This document shows, one piece after another, positions 58,801-64,000 of a stretch of DNA of 64,000 nt. A program made the position numbers and the translations under genes. Source of the stretch: Tetranychus cinnabarinus. Taxonomy: Eukaryota; Arthropoda; Arachnida; Trombidiformes; Tetranychidae. Below the pieces are notes generated by a model. It had not been told where the DNA came from, did not search any database, and saw only the letters and a program-made list of their open reading frames with translations. Each line of letters starts with the position of its first letter. The stretch's first letter is position 1. The stretch is from assembly GCA_022266195.1 (NCBI GenBank), contig WHVY01000006.1, positions 5,084,001 through 5,148,000 of the forward strand. The letters run 5' to 3'.

Positions 58801-61800
58801 GATTGACTATAGATTGGTACCACAGTATTTGGCGTAACTCACAATGTACCAGATCAGGATAGGTCAAGTTCATATCTATTTGGACTTCGCAAATATGCTC
58901 CTGTTAACCATTCACGGTATAAAGAACGGCCCGAATAGACATAACCTGCAGGTATAGAGATCACAATAAATTTTCATTGATATATCGATCCAATTGAGCT
59001 TTGTTTCTAGCTACTGTCATTTGATTAGTTTACTTTTGAGTGAATGGCAGTTTCGCTTTACTTTCTTATGTATCTGAAAACATTACTCTGATTATCAAAT
59101 CATTACGATCAAATTTAAAATATATTTAATTACTTTAAAGTAGTGAACACAATTCTCAATCTATTAGTAATGACCCAGTAACAATTGACCCTGTGACGTT
59201 GAAATGTTTTTACTTTCTTCGTAATTTGGGTCAATTTTGTTGTAAATGTTGAAGTAATATTTCAAAGCTCACCATATTCATTTCAAAAGTGATTATAATA
59301 GCCAATTTTTCTATGTTAATCTTACAATTATTTAGCCAATTTAGCGTCTCTTTTCAATCTTGTATTTTAGAGGTAAAAATAACTAACCAGTTATCACTGG
59401 TACATCAAACAATTAACCTTAACCTGATCAAATTTTTCAATTTACCATCTTTTCAAAGCTAACCTTGTCAGTCTACGGCAATTATTAAATTCATCTATTC
59501 ACGAGTTTAAAGTAGCTTTCACAGATTAACCAATTTCACGTTAAATTCATTGAAGCCTCAATTGATTAACCAACCTGTCCAAATTGGCCTATTTGTATCT
59601 GAACAATTATTAATTTATTCATTTTTATTTCCATTCTCTTTACAGGTAACAATTGAGCTAAAATGGTTTCAAACTAAACAAATGAAGATGTTAAATCAAT
59701 CAAGTCTTACCATCAAGTGCGGAAGTTAACTGAGTAACCTTTTAAATTGTCGGATGATTGATATTAACATGAAAGGTGGCACTGATTAAGGGATTCAGGA
59801 TTAAATGGTGACCATGTAAATGGACAATATCAAGGATTGACATCAAGAAATATAACCTGATGATGGGTCATAGGAAAGACGGTGAATAATCGTAATACCA
59901 CTTAGTCTGATTGGGACTTCTATCGATTATTTTGATTATTGCTGACAATTTAATTAAGGAGGAGGCCGTGTAAGCAAAGTACGTGCTAAATGAAACAACA
60001 TCACCATCATGGAGCAGGCAAAAAATGAGTAAAGAAATGATGAAAAAGAAGAAGAAAAAAACAACAAAAAACGATTGAGCTAAAAAGACAGTAGCACATT
60101 AAATTGTTGATTTTTTGAGCTGATTTTTTCAAGTTTGGGGTTTACAAGTTAAACTGCTGTCTGTTGTTGAATGTGTAAACTGGTTTACATCCCTTAAAGT
60201 CAACAGCAAAAAAACACTCTTGCGAGCTTTTCGTGTAAAATGTTAGTCAAATTGGAAGGGAACGATTATGTTGGAAAGAAGGCAAAAAAGTGGACTTTTA
60301 AATGGCAGATGAAACAACCAAATTAGGAACAAAGGATTCGAGTCAAATGTTTATCGAAATATGTTGCTTCCAAAAGACACTGATAACCATGATTACAAAT
60401 GAGTCTGAATTTTCATCAATTGTATGAAAGACAAGCGCCGATCTTGTTCTTACTAAACACCGTCAACAGCTTGATGATCACCAGTTTGAAAGGCTAATTT
60501 TTTACCTTTCATTTCAATTTCTTCTGGTTAAACCGTGAAATGAAAGGCTTTATAACATGATAATGTTGGTGATGATGATGATGATGACGGTGATCATCAA
60601 AAGGATCGACCTTTTTGAATTGAATAATCTTGCATCTTAAAAATTGAATGTTAATGATTTGTGTTGCTGTTTTTTTGCTGCTTACCCACTTTAACCGTAC
60701 TTTTGTCAATCCATCGATAGCACCTTTTTATTTCACTATTCACACCTTTTTTCAACGCTCATATATATTAATGTATCACAATCAGCATAGATAATTGTGA
60801 TAGATCTTTTATTGCAACAGTGATTTGGTGAGGATGAGCGAAAAAAGATTCATGGCGTTGAATTGGAAAAGAAGCAAAATGTCTTTTTTTGGAAGAGACC
60901 AAGAATCTCAGTAATTGAAGACGTACAATTTTTTCTTTCTATTTACACGCTTTCCTGCTAATTGTGTGGCAATAATCAACAAATGATGATGATCACCAAC
61001 AGTTGAGGCAGTTTCCAATTACTTATGCATATTAAATTTTTACCTTCACTTACCAACTTGTGAAAAGGATCAATCAAACAAGTCTAACAATAACTACACC
61101 AAACCGTCAGTTGGCAGCAAGTTAAATTGTCAACCCATTTGAATATACATTTAAACAACTTTCATCTATTGACATCAATCTGTTGATTATAACCAAAACA
61201 AAAGAGACTCTAAATTACAACAAATTTTTCCTGGACACATTGAAAAATGGCCGTTGAAACAAGATTAATCTACATTTACGTCAATCGCTGGTTGGTTATC
61301 AATCACTGGGTAATTCAATATTTTCCAATCAAAATCAAAAATGGCCAAAGGAGGAAGCAAAGTGTTGTATTGTACATTGACTTGATTGCATGTGAAAAGG
61401 TGTTTTCACAATCAAAATAAGATTTCAATTGACGTTGCCAAACGTCTTTGACCTTAAGAAAATTTTTAATTATTCATTATTTAACCATTTTCATTATTAC
61501 GTACGGAGAAGAGGGAAAAAGATGTAAAGTTAAATCAGAGATGAAAATTTTCCAACCAAAGGTAATCCAATCCATTAAATTGTTGACTGTGCAAGTTAAA
61601 AACTGGGAATAATCAACGGAAAACTCCAATCTCAAGTAAATTGGGCAAAACACAAGGAAGGATAAACAACAACATTAATTTATCTTTCTTTTTACATTTC
61701 TTGATTATTTAACAGATGACGATAAGTTAAATGGACACTGGTTGATGATGCTGTTGCTATTTCAAGATGAAACCATCAAAAATGCTGTAATTAAAAGCCA

Positions 61801-62708
61801 ATAGCTTTCCATTTTATAATATGAAAAGAAGAAAACAATTTAAAAACTATGGCTGGGAAATCCCGTTGTGTACATTGAATCTGCCATTTCCAGTATCTTT
61901 GATGTATAAAAATATCTAAATGTACCCGGAGGCTTTTATCATTTAACGTTCCAATCTAATGTTGAGCCAAAGCAAAAAAAAGAAGAATCTAAATTTAACA
62001 AATCAATAATGATTACAGTAAAGCCTTTGTAAATTAATAAATCTCAATTTTCCTCATAATGTAATCATTTAGGAAATCTTTACGGCATCCTTTTCCCGTT
62101 TAAGGTACAAACACCTAAAATTGTAACCTCATGTTGCTGTTGATGACGACAATCAAGATGATAATGATAACACCATTAGCCCTTTACATTGGCAAGTTAC
62201 AATTTGATGCTTCTGTACCTGTGTAAACAAAAATAAACCCCAATCTTGCAATTTTTTTCCCATTTTTAATCATTTTGATTGATGTCTTTGGATTGTCTCG
62301 CGTGCTTACTTTACGCACTTTGCCTGTTGCCCATTTTCATTGTCTATTTAGCTTCGTCTTTCCTCTTAATCATTGTCATTAGAAAGTTAATCAAATTAAG
62401 CTGACCATTGTTAATGACGTAGGTTGTCATTGTAATACCTTAGATTGTGATTTTCAATGGTACTTAAGCGAATAATTGTCTTCTCATTGTTTCGTTTTGT
62501 TTTCCTCTAAGGTCATTACATGCTTACATTCAATATTCAGTTTAATGTCTCTGGTTTTTAAATTTTGTTTTAATTTGTTCTTTTTTAAATATATTATTGA
62601 TAATTGATGATTTATTTATTAATATATAACATTGATTGTTTGAAATACCGTGAAATTAAGGAAAAAAATTGGGACAATTTAGGTTCATTTTTAAAAAAGC
62701 TTTCTCCC
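55832..62708. other. Gene-poor stretch between the receptor cluster and the Spot14-like gene
   Basis: I can support no gene in these 6.9 kb. Polypyrimidine runs (57300-57450), purine runs (56520-56650) and CAT/GATGAT triplet runs (60565-60600) account for most open frames. The stretch 57830-58960 has a denser scatter of short codon-like segments in different frames, perhaps a decayed gene. The rest is AT-rich spacer and presumably 3' flank of the Spot14-like gene. Confidence 0.5.
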
Positions 62709-62714
62709 TTTATT
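62709..62714 (-). terminator. Polyadenylation signal of the Spot14-like gene
   Basis: AATAAA reads on the minus strand about 112 bases beyond the stop codon at 62826. Confidence 0.5.
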
Positions 62715-62825
62715 TTTGTTGTTTGTGGTATTAGTTGTTAGTTGTTTTACAATCTTGGTAAGGGTTTTGATATTCATAATCATCTTTGATCATTTAGGTT
62801 TTGGCATAAATGTCCATCTATTTGG

Positions 62826-63590
62826 TTAATTGATTGAATTAATGTATGATTCTGATATTTGATCAGCACTTTTAGAGAAACGAGTTAAAATTGATTGAAT
62901 TCCTTGTATGTGAAGTCGAAGTAGATTAACAATATATTCGGGTGAAGATTCGGCAATTGAAGGCTCATTTTCACGGGATTGATTTGGAGTTGATGATGAT
63001 GTTGAAGATGATGATGAACAGCATTCAGAGTCTGAATCAGAAGAGGGAGAAGAACTGGTCGATTCATCGTCAGAGTTTCTACTGTAGCTGTTTAATGAAG
63101 AGAAACCATCATCTGAATCTGAACATTTGCATGAAGAGGACAATTTCTTGCTCAATCCGCTAAGATCACCTTCAGCTATCCTTAATGGTGTTCCTCCTGT
63201 TGTTGATACATTTGAATTTACATTAATCTGGTTGTTGTTTCTATTGTTGTTGCAGTTGTTGTTAATATTATTATTACAGTTATTGATGGATAAAATATTA
63301 TTGGCAGAGGTAAAGTTGCAAGATTTACTTTGATCATCTTCAAATCGAGCTATTGTTAATTCATCTTTTAGACGATTAAGTAATTGATGAAGTGTTTGTA
63401 GATCGAAACATTCAGGCAAATCGGTTGATGGTTGTGTAGATGAATTGTTATTTAAATCAGTCAATAGTGATGGAATCATGACAGTCTCATTCATTTCATC
63501 AACATCTCGGACAAATTTACAAATTGTATTGACGAAACTTGATCGACTTGAACCAAGAATCACTGAGGTTAAATCATTTGTTCTTGGCAT
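62826..63590 (-). CDS. Spot14/MID1IP1-family protein
   Basis: This is a 254-residue protein in one exon. Residues 17-46 (around FVRDVDEMNETVMIPSLLTD) match the conserved N-terminal helix of MID1IP1/THRSP, whose vertebrate form reads closely to F..AVNNMDQTVMVPSLL. The last 36 residues (LRLHIQGIQSILTRFSKSA) match the family's C-terminal helix (HYHLRGLHTVLSKLTRKA). Between them lies a long insert rich in Asn (about 100-130) and in Ser/Asp/Glu (about 150-205) that vertebrate members lack, making this protein longer than the usual 150-185 residues. Family members bind acetyl-CoA carboxylase, promote its polymerisation and so fatty-acid synthesis, in the cytosol; some also act in the nucleus. The start is the first ATG of the frame, close before the conserved helix. 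The orthology call rests on the two end helices. Confidence 0.82.
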   Translation of the reverse strand: MPRTNDLTSVILGSSRSSFVNTICKFVRDVDEMNETVMIPSLLTDLNNNSSTQPSTDLPECFDLQTLHQLLNRLKDELTIARFEDDQSKSCNFTSANNILSINNCNNNINNNCNNNRNNNQINVNSNVSTTGGTPLRIAEGDLSGLSKKLSSSCKCSDSDDGFSSLNSYSRNSDDESTSSSPSSDSDSECCSSSSSTSSSTPNQSRENEPSIAESSPEYIVNLLRLHIQGIQSILTRFSKSADQISESYINSIN

Positions 63591-64000
63591 TTTTGTTTTT
63601 TGGATAAAGAGTTTGTTATTTGACTTGAGTTGAGTTGGTAATTGGTAAAGTTGATTGATTTAAATGAATAGATGACTTGGGAACAGTTGAATAAAATATT
63701 AGAAGCAATCAATGTTTAAAAGATGGTTTTGTCTTGTCTTAGTTGATGGCGAGAAACAAACTGGTAATCCAATAGAGATGGTGATCACTAGTAGTGTTGA
63801 CTTGATGTTAATATCACAGGAGTAAAACTTGTAATGAGTTGAAGTTGTAAAAATATGTTTTCACAAGCTATGGTAAAAATTGAATGTTATTAGCTTAACC
63901 AATCAGGACAAATGAAATCAGATTGTCTGATTCAAACTGGCAATATCAACTATCAACGTCTTTTGTAATCTTCTTACTTGTCAGTTTACTCACTAACCAA
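63591..64000. other. Upstream flank of the Spot14-like gene
   Basis: This is the 5' leader and possible promoter; no clear TATA box or second gene is visible up to the window edge. Confidence 0.45.

Noticed and set aside
1..64000. CRISPR arrays, bacterial operons, rRNA genes
   Set aside because: Spliced genes with GT-AG introns and animal protein families show a eukaryotic nuclear sequence. No regularly spaced direct repeats or rRNA-like segments were seen.

Overview
The window looks like nuclear DNA of a small-genome arthropod, most likely a mite and possibly a spider mite (Tetranychus type). It is AT-rich, has GT-AG introns of mostly 65-160 bases, and has single-copy conserved animal genes beside a tandem family of seven-transmembrane chemoreceptor-like genes. 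The species assignment is inference; no sequence search was run.

Layout. 1-2951 holds no gene I can support. 2952-4287 (minus) is a large 5' coding exon of a BCL11/CTIP-like zinc-finger transcription factor; its C2H2 exons are not in the window. About 17 kb without a convincing gene follows (4288-21419), with simple repeats, a small hairpin element and a diverged tandem repeat. 21420-22688 (minus) is a single-exon protein with a C-terminal leucine zipper of C/EBP-CHOP type, lying between blocks of DNA that recur in inverted orientation on its other side. 28039-31652 (minus) is the mismatch-repair gene MSH6, complete in two coding exons, arranged head-to-head with a five-exon (one non-coding) RRM/RGG/Trp-rich RNA-binding protein gene at 33090-34401 (plus).

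36 to 56 kb is a plus-strand tandem cluster of gustatory-receptor-like genes: four apparently intact copies (A, B, C, D), one multiply broken copy (P) between C and D, and an orphan two-exon fragment duplicated from B. Intact copies share one architecture: a 351-codon first exon and phase-0 introns setting off 24-, 30- and 44-47-codon C-terminal exons. Copies C and P have precisely lost the second intron. The cluster is full of transposons: a roughly 2.7 kb palindromic fold-back element inside an intron of copy A, a 249-base TA-flanked MITE, and an intact 1308-base mariner/Tc1-type element with a DD37E transposase and TA duplications. For the last two, other copies in the cluster preserve recognisable empty sites.

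56 to 62.8 kb is again gene-poor. 62826-63590 (minus) encodes a Spot14/MID1IP1-family protein, expected to act on acetyl-CoA carboxylase and lipogenesis.

The conserved genes do not form a pathway; the region is a patchwork of transcription-factor deserts, a housekeeping divergent pair and a fast-evolving receptor cluster.
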